64,000 nt of DNA from Bog-473 sp963791455 (lineage in GTDB: Bacteria; Actinomycetota; Acidimicrobiia; Acidimicrobiales; RAAP-2): positions 620,001 to 684,000 of the forward strand of contig CAWBSM010000002.1 in NCBI GenBank assembly GCA_963791455.1, read 5' to 3'. Under the pieces are notes generated by a model. It was not told the origin of the DNA. It searched no databases and saw only the letters and a program-made list of their open reading frames with translations. The stretch's first letter is position 1. Every line of letters begins with the position of its first letter. Shown here one piece after another: positions 43,350 through 52,251 of this stretch. A program made the position numbers and the translations under genes.

Positions 43350-44562
43350 ATGCCACAACTGGTCTCGGAGCTGAACCTCCCCTACCTCGACATGATGGGG
43401 CTGGAGCGACGCGAGGCCATCGACGCCATTTTGGCGGCACGGTCCGTGCACTGGCTGGCCCGCACCGACATGGGTTACGCGGTGACCCGCCTGCAGGACG
43501 TGACCGCCATCTTGCGCGACCAGCGCTTCCATTCGGCGCTGTCGGTGATCGAGCAGATCCCCGAGCTCGACGGCACGCACCTCTACGACGACCGGCGAAC
43601 CGAGTCCATCTTGACCATGGAGGGCGAGGCGCACGGGCGCCTGCGGCGCCTGGTCGCGCCCGCCTTCACGCCGGCGTCGGCCAACCGGCTCCGGCCCACC
43701 ATGCGGGCGGTGGTCGGTGAGCTGGTGGACCGGATCGCCGACCGGGGCCAGTGCGAGCTGGTGGCCGACGTCTGCGAGCCCTACCCCATCCCCATCATCT
43801 GCGAGCTCCTCGGCGCGCCGCCGGAGGACTGGAAGCTGTTCTCCGCCTGGGCGACCGACATCTTCCGCATCTTCAACAACAACCTGGCCGAAGACCTGCC
43901 GCTCATCGTCCGGGCGGGCGAGGAGCTCACCGACTACGTGAGCGACATGATCGCGGCAGCGGCGCGGCGATCCGCGGGACGACCTGCTGAGCGACCTCAT
44001 CAGGATCGAACAGGAAGGCGACCGGCTGTCGACCGAGGAGATGGCGATGCTGGCGCAGGCCGTGCTGATGGCGGGCACCGACACCACCCGCAACCAGCTG
44101 GCCTGCTCGGTGGCGCTCTTCACCGAGCACCCCGACCAGTGGGCGCTGCTGGCCCAACGGCCGGAGCTGGCGCCGCGAGCCGTCGAGGAGTCGATGCGCT
44201 ACTTGGGCGCGGTGCGGGGCACGGCGCGCTTCGCCTCCGAGGACATCGTCTACCGCGACGTCTTGTTCCCACAGGGGACGCTCGTCGCGACCTCGCTGTC
44301 GGGGGCCAACCGCGACGCCGAGGCCTTCGAGGAGCCCGACGTCTTCGACATCACCCGCGAGCGCGGCACCGCGCAGATGACCTTTGGGGCCGGCGTCCAC
44401 TTCTGCATGGGGGCCGCGCTGGCGCGCGCCGAGCTCCAGGAAGCGCTCCCGCTGCTGGCCCGGCGCATGCCGGACCTGACGCGCCAGGGCGACATCGAGT
44501 GGAAACCCTCGACGTTCGGCATCTGGGGTCCGGCGCGCCTCCCGGTCAGATTCGGGAGCTGA
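43350..44562 (+). CDS. cytochrome P450, frameshifted near 43965
   Basis: This heme monooxygenase would be about 403 residues once repaired. The N-terminal part includes FHSALSVIEQIPEL, MEGEAHGRLRRLVAPAFTP and PIPIICELLGAPPEDW. At 43961-43971 (CGGCGCGGCGATCC) one extra base shifts the frame. After it come DPRDDLLSDLIRIEQEG, I-helix LMAGTDTTRNQLAC, the ExxR region AVEESMRYLGAVRG and the heme loop FGAGVHFCMGAALARAEL with the axial Cys. AAGGGG lies ahead of ATG 43350. It ends 17 bases inside the convergent transglutaminase gene. Substrate unknown. Confidence 0.88.
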
Positions 44563-46594
44563 CCCCGGCCGCTTGCCGTCGCCGCCGGACCCGCGTGCGC
44601 TTCGCCTCGGCGACCATGGCCCGTTGCGCCGCCGGTGTGGGCTCGAGGCCCCCGTAGGCGCTCGCCTCGACCGAGGAGGCCAACCGGGCCCAGGTGCCGG
44701 ACCCCCTGCCGGTCAGGTCGTCGAGCTCGGCGGCGTATTCGACCAGGCTCTCGCTCGGACGGCGCGGCCGTCCGGCCCGCCGGCCGGCCGCCTCGGCGCT
44801 GCGGGCCACCCGCCCCGTCCAGGTGCCGGGGCGCGACCGGCGCAGATGCACCAGGGCGACGACCAGGCCCGCACCGAAGAGCACGGCGGCAACGGGCACC
44901 CACGGGACCCGGCGCAGTGCTCCGACCGCGTCCCGCAACGCGGTGGTGCCCGGGCTCGGCGGTCCGGGCGGCACGACCGCGGTGGGATCGAAGCTCTGCC
45001 AGCCGTAGCCGGGGAACCACACCTGGACCCAGGCGTGGGCGTCGTCGGCGTGGACCTGGTAGAGGTCCGTGATCGGGTTGTACCCGCCGGGAACGTAGCC
45101 GACCGCCTCGCGGGCCGGGATCCCGAGGGACCGCAGCATCACCGCCAGCGACGTCGAGATCTGTTCGCAGTAGCCGACCCGGTTCCCGAAGAGGAACTCG
45201 TCGACGGTGTCGGTGCCGGGCGGCAGCGGCGGGATGTCGGTGGAGTAGTGGGTGTGAGCGCCGATCCAGGCGATCAGCGACTCCACCTTGGCGTAGGTCG
45301 ACTCGTCCCCTGCGGTGACGGACTGGGCCAACGACTGGACCCGGGGATACGGGCGCGGCAACTGCTCGTACTCGCCTTGCGCGTCCGGGGGCAGCGTCTG
45401 CGCGCTCGCGTCGGTCCTCAGCTGCACGGGGGTGGGGGTGCTCACGTTCGACTCCACCGTGTAGATCGACCCGCTCCCCAGGCCGATCGGCGAGACGATG
45501 GTGTCGGCCGCAGAGGTGAAGAGACTCGATGACGGGAACCACACTTCCTCGGCGCTGTCGGCATGGAAGACGAGGTCGGCGGTCGAGGTGGTGACGTAGA
45601 AGGTCTGCAGGTCCGGTTGGCCCAAGGGAGCGTCGCCCTCCGAGGGCAAGAGCACGAAGGGCGAACCCCCCTGCAGCCGCTGCGACGGCTGCCTCGACTC
45701 CATCCAGCTGGTGCCCTGCCAGGTGTCGAAGGTCTCCCCCACCCAGTACGAGGGGCGGTCGGCCCGGACCTGCATCACGACCTGGTTGCCCAGCTGGCCC
45801 CGGAGGGCGGTGTCGAGGCTCTGGGCGAAGCCCAGGTAGCCGCCGACGTGGATCGGGCTGCTGGGACTCCCGGCCTGCGACAACTGGGCGGGCGACCCCG
45901 CGTCGCCGGCCAGGTCCCCCGGAACGCCGACCGCGCCGCCGAGCCCGGCCCGCGCCAGGAAGGCGACCCGGGACGCCACGACGGGGGCGGGAAGCGCCAA
46001 GAAGACGGCGGCGGCGGCGGCGGTGACGGCGGCGAGCGCCGCCACCAGGCCCCCGGTCGAGATGCGGCCACCCCCGCTCGCCGAGATCCACATCTCGGTC
46101 AGGGCCCACAGACCGAAACCGACCCAGGCGACGACGAAGAGGCCGAAGCGCAGGTCGATGGCCTGCGCGCCGGCCACGGCCATCAAGCCGGCCGACGCAC
46201 CGAGCGAGAACAGGAGGTCGCGTCGAGAGGGCACGTGGAAGGAGTGGACCACCAGTACGGAGACGAGCAGAAGGGTCAGGGGATCGAGCACCGACGTGAA
46301 GTCGACCGCGGGCGAGCTGACCGAGTGGAAGAACCAGACGAACGCGGCGACGGCGCCGACGGCGACGGCGACCTTGATCCATCCCGGTGGCCGGGTGCGG
46401 GTGACGTAGGAGAACGTCATCCCCGCCGTAACGAGCGCGCCCGCGGCGACGGCGGTCGCCGGCGCGATCTCGCCGAGCGAGGCGCTCGCCCCCACCGCCA
46501 CGAGCACCGTGGCCAAGCAGGCGGCCCGCAAGCGGACCGAGTGCTCCGGTGGGCCGGGCCGGTTGGCCCGGCGGACCGCATCGAGGAGGCTCAC
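44546..46594 (-). CDS. TgpA-like membrane transglutaminase (DUF3488/DUF4129)
   Basis: This is a 682-residue membrane protein. About six N-terminal membrane segments (ACLATVLVAVGASASLG, AAVAAFVWFFHSV and others) precede a large extracytoplasmic domain. The transglutaminase core shows the Cys-His-Asp triad: NRVGYCEQISTSLAVMLRSLG, ADDAHAWVQVWFPGYGW and SFDPTAVV. A further membrane segment (VPVAAVLFGAGLVVALVHL) and a DUF4129-like tail follow. Families of this layout are nearly always beside DUF58 and MoxR genes, as here. The GTG start at 46592-46594 overlaps the DUF58 stop. Function is probably in cell-envelope protein maturation. Confidence 0.9.
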   Translation of the reverse strand: MSLLDAVRRANRPGPPEHSVRLRAACLATVLVAVGASASLGEIAPATAVAAGALVTAGMTFSYVTRTRPPGWIKVAVAVGAVAAFVWFFHSVSSPAVDFTSVLDPLTLLLVSVLVVHSFHVPSRRDLLFSLGASAGLMAVAGAQAIDLRFGLFVVAWVGFGLWALTEMWISASGGGRISTGGLVAALAAVTAAAAAVFLALPAPVVASRVAFLARAGLGGAVGVPGDLAGDAGSPAQLSQAGSPSSPIHVGGYLGFAQSLDTALRGQLGNQVVMQVRADRPSYWVGETFDTWQGTSWMESRQPSQRLQGGSPFVLLPSEGDAPLGQPDLQTFYVTTSTADLVFHADSAEEVWFPSSSLFTSAADTIVSPIGLGSGSIYTVESNVSTPTPVQLRTDASAQTLPPDAQGEYEQLPRPYPRVQSLAQSVTAGDESTYAKVESLIAWIGAHTHYSTDIPPLPPGTDTVDEFLFGNRVGYCEQISTSLAVMLRSLGIPAREAVGYVPGGYNPITDLYQVHADDAHAWVQVWFPGYGWQSFDPTAVVPPGPPSPGTTALRDAVGALRRVPWVPVAAVLFGAGLVVALVHLRRSRPGTWTGRVARSAEAAGRRAGRPRRPSESLVEYAAELDDLTGRGSGTWARLASSVEASAYGGLEPTPAAQRAMVAEAKRTRVRRRRQAAGVSSRI

Positions 46595-47498
46595 CGCGCC
46601 GCGGGGGCGCCGGGAGCACGGACCACGGCGCGGGCCAGGCGACGTCCCGCCCCTCGCCGGTCGGCGACGAGAGCCAGGACCCGACCCGACGGCTCGAAGG
46701 TGCCCAGCAGGACGGTCGAGCCGCCTTGGAGCAGGTCGACCACGGTGCCGAGGGCGCACTCGGCCACGCGCTCGGCCTCGTCGGGGTCCTGGGGCAGGTC
46801 GACCGTGACGACCACCGGTTCGGCGGACGGCAGCTCCAACTCCCTCACCATCATGGTGCCGGTGTGCGCGGTGGCCCGCCAGTGGACGAGCCGCCAGCTG
46901 TCGCCGGGGCCGTACGCGCGCGCCCCCGCGGGAGGCCCGAGTCGGCCCGCGGCCGTTCGACGACCACGCCGGCCTCCTCCTCACGCGCGCGCGGGCGCGT
47001 CGGCGCCACGCGCCCGAGCCGAGGGGAGACGTGGAGCGCCTCGGGCAAAGGAATGCGCACGCGGCGGGTCCACCACTGCAGGGCGAAGGGTGCCGCCGAG
47101 GCGATGTCGAGTGTCACCGCCTCGTGCACCCCCCGCCGATCCGGCCCCAGGGTGATGTGGTCGCCGGCGGGACGCCCGCGCCCCACCGGCCCGACGAAGG
47201 CCTCACGACCGGGTGGGTCGACCGCCCGCAAGCGCAGACGCGTGCTCGCCGCCACTGCGACCTCGAGCGGCAGTCCGGCGACGCCGTCGGCCGGAGCCGA
47301 CCTGATCACCACGCGGGCGCGGCTCACGACCACCCAGGGCCCGGCGATGCCGATGAGCAGAGTCCCGAAGACGACGTCTCCGAGCAACTGCACCCAACCG
47401 GCGCCGCCGTTGTGCGCCACCAGCCACCAGACCGCGACGATGATGACGGCGACGGCGATCGGCGCCACGGGGCGGGCCGGTCGCGCCCAGCCCCTCAC
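46591..47498 (-). CDS. DUF58 domain protein, frameshifted near 46925
   Basis: The protein starts with two membrane segments (PVAPIAVAVIIVAVWWLVAH and LLGDVVFGTLLIGIAGPWVVV). A beta-rich region of accessory kind is followed by the DUF58 core, whose signature here should read LPRGARAYGPGDSWRLVHWRATAHTG. The signature is split: a run of five C at 46923-46927 (five G on the coding strand) needs six to keep frame. Before the break the frame reads RGRARTAP. Repaired length is about 302 residues. The GTG start at 47496-47498 overlaps the stop of a tiny upstream frame, and its own stop overlaps the transglutaminase start. Confidence 0.85.
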
Positions 47499-47575
47499 GG
47501 ACCCCCGGCGCTCGCGGCCACGGCCACGGCCACGGCCACGGCCACGGCCACGGCCACGATCATGGTCATGGTCAC
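47495..47575 (-). CDS. possible 26-residue Val-Ala repeat peptide between moxR and DUF58 genes
   Basis: A GTG at 47573-47575 overlaps the MoxR stop (GTGA). The frame reads through seven GTGGCC units (Val-Ala pairs) and stops with TGA at 47495-47497, which overlaps the GTG of the DUF58 gene (GTGA). The peptide would begin VTMTMIVAVA and end AASAGGP: a strongly hydrophobic helix with a small-residue tail. It may be a real coupled micro-protein, a ribosome relay joining the two genes, or a slippage repeat by chance in frame. Confidence 0.4.
   Translation of the reverse strand: MTMTMIVAVAVAVAVAVAVAASAGGP
47516..47575. repeat. GGCCAC hexanucleotide array
   Basis: Seven exact GGCCAC copies at 47516-47557 are followed by diverged units GATCAT, GGTCAT and GGTCAC. 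It fills the 73-base space between the moxR stop and the DUF58 start. Hexamer changes would keep reading frame. Confidence 0.92.
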
Positions 47576-48531
47576 GGTCTGGGTGCCGGCGTGGCGTCGA
47601 GGAGCTCTTCGACCACCGCGGCCGCCTGCCCGTAGCCTGCGTCGGCCTCGACCGTGAGCAAACGGTGCGACAGACACGACACGGCGACCGCCTTCACGTC
47701 GTCGGGCACCACGTAGCTGCGGGACGACAGCACGGCGTGCGCCTGAGCGCAACGCACGAGCCAGATCGCGGCGCGCGTGCTCGCGCCGAGATGCACGCCC
47801 GGAGCCGTCCGGCTCGCTCGGCAGAGCGCGACGGCGTAGTCAGCGACCGAAGGCTGCACCGACACCGACTCCGTGGCCCGCTGGGCCGCCAGCCACTCTT
47901 CGTTGGTGCAGACCGGCGACAACTCCACGAGGGCGTACTTGCCGCCGCCGTGCAAAGCGAGCTGCGCCTCGTGCGCGGCGTCCGGGTAGCCGAGCGACGT
48001 CGCCACGGAGAAGCGATCGAGCTGGCTCTCGACCAACGGAAAGGTCCCGCGCTGCGACTGCGGGTTTTGTGTGGCGATCACCATGTGGGGCTGCGGGAGG
48101 GCCCATGACTCGCCGTCCACGCTGACCTGGCGCTCCTCCATCGTCTCGAGAAGCGCGGATTGGGTGCGCGGCGGGGTCCGGTTCAGCTCGTCGACCAGAA
48201 CGACGTTGGCGAAGACCGGCCCGCGCCGGAAGTCCCAGCTGCCGGTGTCGGGTCGGAAGACGGAGACGCCGGTGATCTCGGACGGGAGGAGGTCGGGGTG
48301 ACCCTGGACCCGGGACAGCTCCGCCCCGAGCGAGGTGGCAAGGGCTCGCGCCAGCACCGTCTTGCCGACACCGGGCACGTCCTCAATGAGGAGGTGACCC
48401 CCGGACAGCGCGGCGACCGCCGCCACGCGCAACGCGTCGTCGCCCCCGAGCACGACCAGCCCGAGGTTGCGCAAGAGCGACTGCCCGAGGGTGATGGCCG
48501 CGTCGATGTCATGCACCCGCGCGTCGCGCAC
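47572..48531 (-). CDS. MoxR-family AAA+ ATPase
   Basis: This 319-residue ATPase has Walker A in HLLIEDVPGVGKTVLARALA and Walker B in VFANVVLVDELNRTPPRTQSALLETMEE. The MoxR stretch RVQGHPDLLPSEITGVSVF, sensor 1 in MVIATQNPQSQRGTFPLVESQLDRF and the C-terminal lid with STRAAIWLVRCAQAHA and YVVPDDVKAVAV follow. MoxR proteins act as chaperone-like partners of DUF58 or VWA proteins in envelope-related complexes. It heads a coupled run moxR, small Val-Ala frame, DUF58, transglutaminase. The start is GTG 48531. Confidence 0.93.
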   Translation of the reverse strand: MRDARVHDIDAAITLGQSLLRNLGLVVLGGDDALRVAAVAALSGGHLLIEDVPGVGKTVLARALATSLGAELSRVQGHPDLLPSEITGVSVFRPDTGSWDFRRGPVFANVVLVDELNRTPPRTQSALLETMEERQVSVDGESWALPQPHMVIATQNPQSQRGTFPLVESQLDRFSVATSLGYPDAAHEAQLALHGGGKYALVELSPVCTNEEWLAAQRATESVSVQPSVADYAVALCRASRTAPGVHLGASTRAAIWLVRCAQAHAVLSSRSYVVPDDVKAVAVSCLSHRLLTVEADAGYGQAAAVVEELLDATPAPRP

Positions 48532-48711
48532 GCTACGACGCTTTGGGGCGGCTCATGGACATCAAGACTACGGCCGGCCGGACCCTACCGGCGGCCAACG
48601 GACCGACCACCACTGCGATGGGCCGTCGTTGGTCAATGGAGCAACAACGAGAGGGCGGGTCCAGGAACGACCGCGAAGTTTGGGGGACTCCGACCCGCCA
48701 GCGCCGTGACC

Positions 48712-49281
48712 CTACGGATGGCGCCCCAGGAAAGCAGCCAGTTGATCCGCCGGTGACGCGCCGGCCAGCGCCTCCACTCGAGGTCCGAACGCCGCCGGTT
48801 CAGGCCCGCGCATCTCGTCGGGGAACGAGGCTTGGGCGAAGCCGAGCATCTCAGTCGCCAGTGCCGGGTCGAGGTCCGTCGGCTGCCCCGTGGCCTTCGC
48901 CAGGTCCCACCCGTGGGTGAAGGTGTCGATGGCGGCGATGTTGACGAAGATGCTCCCGGGGAAATCGCCGAAAGGAAGGTGCATGATGCGGTCCATCGCG
49001 CCTTCGGCCGAAAAGGCCTCGACGGTCTCCGCCGCGGCCTTGTTGAACACCGCCACCCTGTCGTAGGCATCGGCGAAGTCGGGCGGTTCCTCGACGCCGG
49101 CGGGCGGATCGCCGGTTTCGGCGAGGGCGGTGGCGTACATCGCGGCTCCCACGATGTGGTTCACCAGCTGCCGGACACTCCACGAGCGGCAGGGCGTGGA
49201 CTGGTCGAGCTGTGCCGCCGTCACGCCGGCCAGCACCGCTCCCGTCGACGCGAACGCCTTTTCCAGATCCTTCGGGTTCAC
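48712..49281 (-). CDS. TIGR03086/MDMPI-like mycothiol-dependent metalloprotein
   Basis: This is a 189-residue DinB-fold protein. TPCRSWSVRQLVNHIVGAAMYATALAETGDP carries the first metal-binding His, and IAAIDTFTHGWDLAKATGQPTDLDPALA carries the second, with FGDFPG between. The C-terminus AGASPADQLAAFLGR is typical. Relatives include mycothiol-dependent maleylpyruvate isomerase, and many are of unknown substrate. Presence suggests that the organism makes mycothiol. It starts at ATG 49279-49281 and stands alone between moxR and a MaoC gene, all on the minus strand. Confidence 0.86.
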   Translation of the reverse strand: MNPKDLEKAFASTGAVLAGVTAAQLDQSTPCRSWSVRQLVNHIVGAAMYATALAETGDPPAGVEEPPDFADAYDRVAVFNKAAAETVEAFSAEGAMDRIMHLPFGDFPGSIFVNIAAIDTFTHGWDLAKATGQPTDLDPALATEMLGFAQASFPDEMRGPEPAAFGPRVEALAGASPADQLAAFLGRHP

Positions 49282-49342
49282 GGCTCTACCGCCCTTCCGT
49301 CACGGCCAATTCGACTTCGACGAAGCTCAACCTAACCGAGGA

Positions 49343-49765
49343 TCAGGGCAACGACGCCGTGGCCTCGCCGACGACCTTGTTCTCGCCCTCTGCGTTGGAC
49401 AGGGTGACCGCCATGTCGACCAGGCTCTGGCCGTCCTCCTCCCGCTTTCCGGTGACGACGATGCGGGTGGAGAGCACCTCGTCGGGCCAGGTCTGACGGG
49501 CAAAGCGGACTTGATACCTCGTCACGTTCCCCACGCCCACGTAGTCGGTCAACGCCGACCCCAGCAGGCCCATGGAGAACATGCCGTGCCCGAACACGCT
49601 CGGCTGCCCGGCGGCCTGGGCCGTGACCTCGTCGTGGTGCATGGGGTTGAAGTCGCCGGAGGCACCGGCGTACTTCACCAGGTCGGTGCGCGTCAGCTTG
49701 TGCGTGATCACCGGAGCCTCGTCGCCGACCTTCACCTCGTCGAAGGACAGCTTCTTCTCACCCAT
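49343..49765 (-). CDS. MaoC-like (R)-hydratase, HadB type
   Basis: This is a 140-residue hot-dog fold protein. YAGASGDFNPMHHDEVTAQAAG is the hydratase 2 motif with catalytic Asp and His, followed by VFGHGMFSMGLLGSALTDYVG and RYQVRFARQTWPDEVLSTRIVV. With the HadA-like partner encoded two genes upstream it probably forms a heterodimeric (3R)-hydroxyacyl hydratase of a fatty-acid elongation system such as HadAB. ATG 49763-49765 is chosen because GGGAGGTCGACCCG sits at the right distance. An ATG seven codons further up is less likely. Confidence 0.9.
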   Translation of the reverse strand: MGEKKLSFDEVKVGDEAPVITHKLTRTDLVKYAGASGDFNPMHHDEVTAQAAGQPSVFGHGMFSMGLLGSALTDYVGVGNVTRYQVRFARQTWPDEVLSTRIVVTGKREEDGQSLVDMAVTLSNAEGENKVVGEATASLP

Positions 49766-49815
49766 CGGGTCGACCTCCCGTCGCATGCTCGCTCGCTTCA
49801 GTCACCACCACGTGC

Positions 49816-50286
49816 TCACGCCCCGAACAGGTGCAGCCAGTGGTCGATGGACCAGGTGTTCCAGGCGTGCGTGCCCAGCACCACCACCGAGGCCAGGATC
49901 ATCATGAAGTTCTGCCCCTGCTCGGCCCAGTCCGAGATCATCAAGATGAAGTACATGACGTTCAGCAGGATGCCGGCGATGGCGGCGACCGGGGTGAGAA
50001 AACCGAAGATCAGGCCCAGCCCGATGGCCAACTCCCCGAAGACCACCACATAGGCCATCGCCTTGGGGCGTGGCACGACGACGACGTCGAAGCCCTGCTT
50101 GACGAAGGCCCACTTGTGTTTCTCGGCCACCGACTGGCCCCAGGAAATGCCGGCTCCCCGTTTGAACCAGGCCGCCTTGTCCTTGTGCCGGAAGCTCTCG
50201 AACCACCACAGTCCGAGGCCGATGCGCAGCACGGCCAGCCACTCGGCCGCCGTGAGCCAGGTTGTCGAGCTCGTCGCGAACGTCAT
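49816..50286 (-). CDS. DoxX-like membrane protein
   Basis: This is a 156-residue membrane protein. WLAVLRIGLGLWWFESFRHKDKAAWF is a DoxX-like start, followed by YVVVFGELAIGLGLIFGFLTPVAAIAGILLNVMYFILM in pieces and FMMILASVVVLGTHAW: about four membrane helices. DoxX relatives include subunits of thiosulfate:quinone oxidoreductase and redox-linked membrane proteins. The gene lies between two MaoC genes, an association I cannot explain; it may only share their transcript. Confidence 0.84.
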   Translation of the reverse strand: MTFATSSTTWLTAAEWLAVLRIGLGLWWFESFRHKDKAAWFKRGAGISWGQSVAEKHKWAFVKQGFDVVVVPRPKAMAYVVVFGELAIGLGLIFGFLTPVAAIAGILLNVMYFILMISDWAEQGQNFMMILASVVVLGTHAWNTWSIDHWLHLFGA

Positions 50287-50301
50287 GGGATCCTTGTCGC
50301 C

Positions 50302-50817
50302 CTAGGCCCGGTGGATGATGTTGGAGCGGACCGTCACCACCGGCTCGCCGGACTTCTCGTCGCTCCAGTTCGTCTCGGTGACGATGAAGGTCATGGTCCG
50401 ACCGCCGGAGTCCTTCTGGTAGGCGTCGGCGATCTTGCCCTCGCCGACGAGCTCGTCGCCCACGAGCACCGGACGGTGATAGAGATACTCCTGCTCGCCG
50501 TGGAGGATGAGGCCACCCTTCGCCATCAGCGGTGCCAACGCTCTGGCCATGGGATTGCCGCTCGGCGCACCCGTCGGCTGCATCTCCTCGAACTTTCCCG
50601 AGAACTCCATGGCGAAGGGCCAGGTCGGCGGCGCCGGGATGGCGCCGAAGCCGGCGGCCCGGGCCGCCGCGGGGTCGTGGTAGATCGGGCTCGTGCTGAG
50701 CACGGCGTCGGCGAAGTGCTGCACGGGCCCCCGCTCCACGACGACCTTGGACTTCCCGGTCGGCTCCCCGATGATTCCCTTGAGCACGTCCTCGTGCGCT
50801 TCGGCGCCGTCTGCCAC
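50302..50817 (-). CDS. MaoC-like N-terminal dehydratase, HadA/HadC type
   Basis: This is a 171-residue hot-dog protein without the full catalytic His/Asp motif. GIIGEPTGKSKVVVERGPVQHFADAVL is its start and ARAAGFGAIPAPPTWPFAMEF, HGEQEYLYHRPVLVGDELVGEGKIADAYQKDSGGRTMTF (in pieces) its middle. It resembles the FAS1-DH-like region, the non-catalytic partner of MaoC hydratases in mycolate-type systems. The HadB-like gene lies two genes downstream. GTG 50815-50817 is chosen for the AGGAGGCAGACG before it. Confidence 0.88.
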   Translation of the reverse strand: MADGAEAHEDVLKGIIGEPTGKSKVVVERGPVQHFADAVLSTSPIYHDPAAARAAGFGAIPAPPTWPFAMEFSGKFEEMQPTGAPSGNPMARALAPLMAKGGLILHGEQEYLYHRPVLVGDELVGEGKIADAYQKDSGGRTMTFIVTETNWSDEKSGEPVVTVRSNIIHRA

Positions 50818-50931
50818 CGTCTGCCTCCTGTCCCCCTCCGCCCTCGTTCCGATCCCCGTCGTCCCGGCGGGCACCGACTCTCCGCCGGTGCAGGCGCCAA
50901 AGGTAGCGGGTCACCTCGGCCTCGCCCAATC

Positions 50932-50982
50932 CGACCCGCACCATGCGACCCGCACCGTACGATCCGCCCCATACGACCCGTT
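50932..50982. repeat. imperfect 14-base tandem units
   Basis: CGACCCGCACCATG, CGACCCGCACCGTA, CGATCCGCCCCATA and a weaker fourth unit fill part of the gap between the divergent HadA-like and nitroreductase genes. They could be operator-like sites for either promoter, or slippage. Confidence 0.8.
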
Positions 50983-51021
50983 CAGGGCAGACCCGAGCCC
51001 GGCTCACTACCATCGGCCGCC

Positions 51022-51624
51022 GTGCCGCCCGACTTCTTCGACGTCGTGCACACCCAGCGAGCCGCCCGGTCGTTCCGGCCCGACGACGTGGACGACGAGA
51101 CGATCACCCGCATCCTGACCGCGGCCACGCACGCGCCCAGCGCGGAGAACAGCCAGCCCTTCGTCTTCATCGTCGTGCGCGACCCCGCCCGGCGCGCCGC
51201 CATCGGCGAGCTGACGGCGCGCCTGTGGCAAGGCGGCGCCCGGGCGCACGAGGAGCAGCGCCTCCCTCCCGCCCTTCTCGACGAGGTGGAGGCGGGGGCC
51301 ATGGGGGGCATCGCCGCCGCGCCGGTCCTGGTGGTGGTGTGCGGCGACACCCGTCTCGCCTTCTCGTCGACCCTGGGCGCCTCGGTCTTCCCGGCCGTGC
51401 AGAACCTGCTGCTGGCCGCGCATGCCTGCGGGATCGGCTCGACGCTGACCACCCTGCCCGTCCTCGGCGGTGACGAGCTGCCCGCCTTGCTCGGCCTTCC
51501 GCCCGAGGTGGTGCCCGTCGCCGTCGTCCCCCTCGGCCACCTGCCGGGGCCGCTCGGCCCGCCGCGGCGGCGGCCGCTCTCGGAGAAGGCTCACCTGAAC
51601 CGCTACGGCACGCCGTTCGCCTGA
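51022..51624 (+). CDS. nitroreductase family protein
   Basis: This 200-residue FMN-binding protein begins FFDVVHTQRAARSFRPDDVDDETITRIL with the FMN-binding Arg pattern. APSAENSQPFVFIVVRD carries further flavin contacts, and later parts are VFPAVQNLLLAAHACGIGSTLTTL and VPVAVVPLGHLPGPLGPPRRRPL. It would use NAD(P)H to reduce nitro or quinone-like compounds, or act as a dehydrogenase; the substrate is not predictable. The GTG start follows a 14-base repeat array. The upstream gene is divergent. Confidence 0.87.
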   Translation: MPPDFFDVVHTQRAARSFRPDDVDDETITRILTAATHAPSAENSQPFVFIVVRDPARRAAIGELTARLWQGGARAHEEQRLPPALLDEVEAGAMGGIAAAPVLVVVCGDTRLAFSSTLGASVFPAVQNLLLAAHACGIGSTLTTLPVLGGDELPALLGLPPEVVPVAVVPLGHLPGPLGPPRRRPLSEKAHLNRYGTPFA

Positions 51625-51690
51625 GCCCGCGCCTCCGACCGCAGCGGCAAACCTGACGGGAGCGTCAGGTCGGGGGTTAGGGTGAGCCCG

Positions 51691-52221
51691 ATGCAGGAGC
51701 ACCACTACTTCGTCGACATCGAGGGCACGGTGGACGAGCTGTGGCAACTGTTCTGGGCGCGCGTCCCGCACACCGAGCGCGGCGACGTCACCGTCGACAT
51801 CCTCTATCCGGGCAACGACATCGGCGACGGGCTCATTCGGCACTGCACCTTTCGTGTGCCGCGCTACCTGCTCACCGGCGGCAAGGGCCAATCCTGGGAG
51901 TGGCTGACCGAGGTCACGCCGACGCGGTCCTGGAAGTACACCGCCGTCGGGCGCCCGTTGCTGTCGCAGGCAGTCGGGCACACCAGCCTGGAGGATCTCG
52001 GTGACGGGCGGACCCGCCTCCACTTCTCGGAGACCTACCACGTCTTCAACCCCCTGCTGCGAGTGCTCCTCGAGAAGCGAGTGCACGCCTTCATCTCCAA
52101 GGACAACGACCGCCTCATCGAGGAGATGCTCACCAAGGGCGTGCGCTACCTGCGGTCGGCCAAGGCCAAGGCGGCCAAGACCGAGGCGGAGGCGGCCACC
52201 CCACCCGACCGCGCTTCGTAA
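51691..52221 (+). CDS. SRPBCC (polyketide cyclase/START-like) family protein
   Basis: This is a 176-residue protein. HHYFVDIEGTVDELWQLFWARVPH and ILYPGNDIGDGLIRHCTFRVP, then SWEWLTEVTPTRSWKYTAVG and HTSLEDLGDGRTRLHFSETYHVF, fit the helix-grip SRPBCC fold that binds hydrophobic ligands. The C-terminal helix HAFISKDNDRLIEEM is usual, followed by a Lys/Ala-rich tail. The ligand is unknown. A GTG nine bases upstream (51682) is an equally possible start. It follows the nitroreductase gene by 67 bases. Confidence 0.78.
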   Translation: MQEHHYFVDIEGTVDELWQLFWARVPHTERGDVTVDILYPGNDIGDGLIRHCTFRVPRYLLTGGKGQSWEWLTEVTPTRSWKYTAVGRPLLSQAVGHTSLEDLGDGRTRLHFSETYHVFNPLLRVLLEKRVHAFISKDNDRLIEEMLTKGVRYLRSAKAKAAKTEAEAATPPDRAS

Positions 52222-52251
52222 GAGCCCGAGCGCCCGGCGCGGGTGGCGCGC

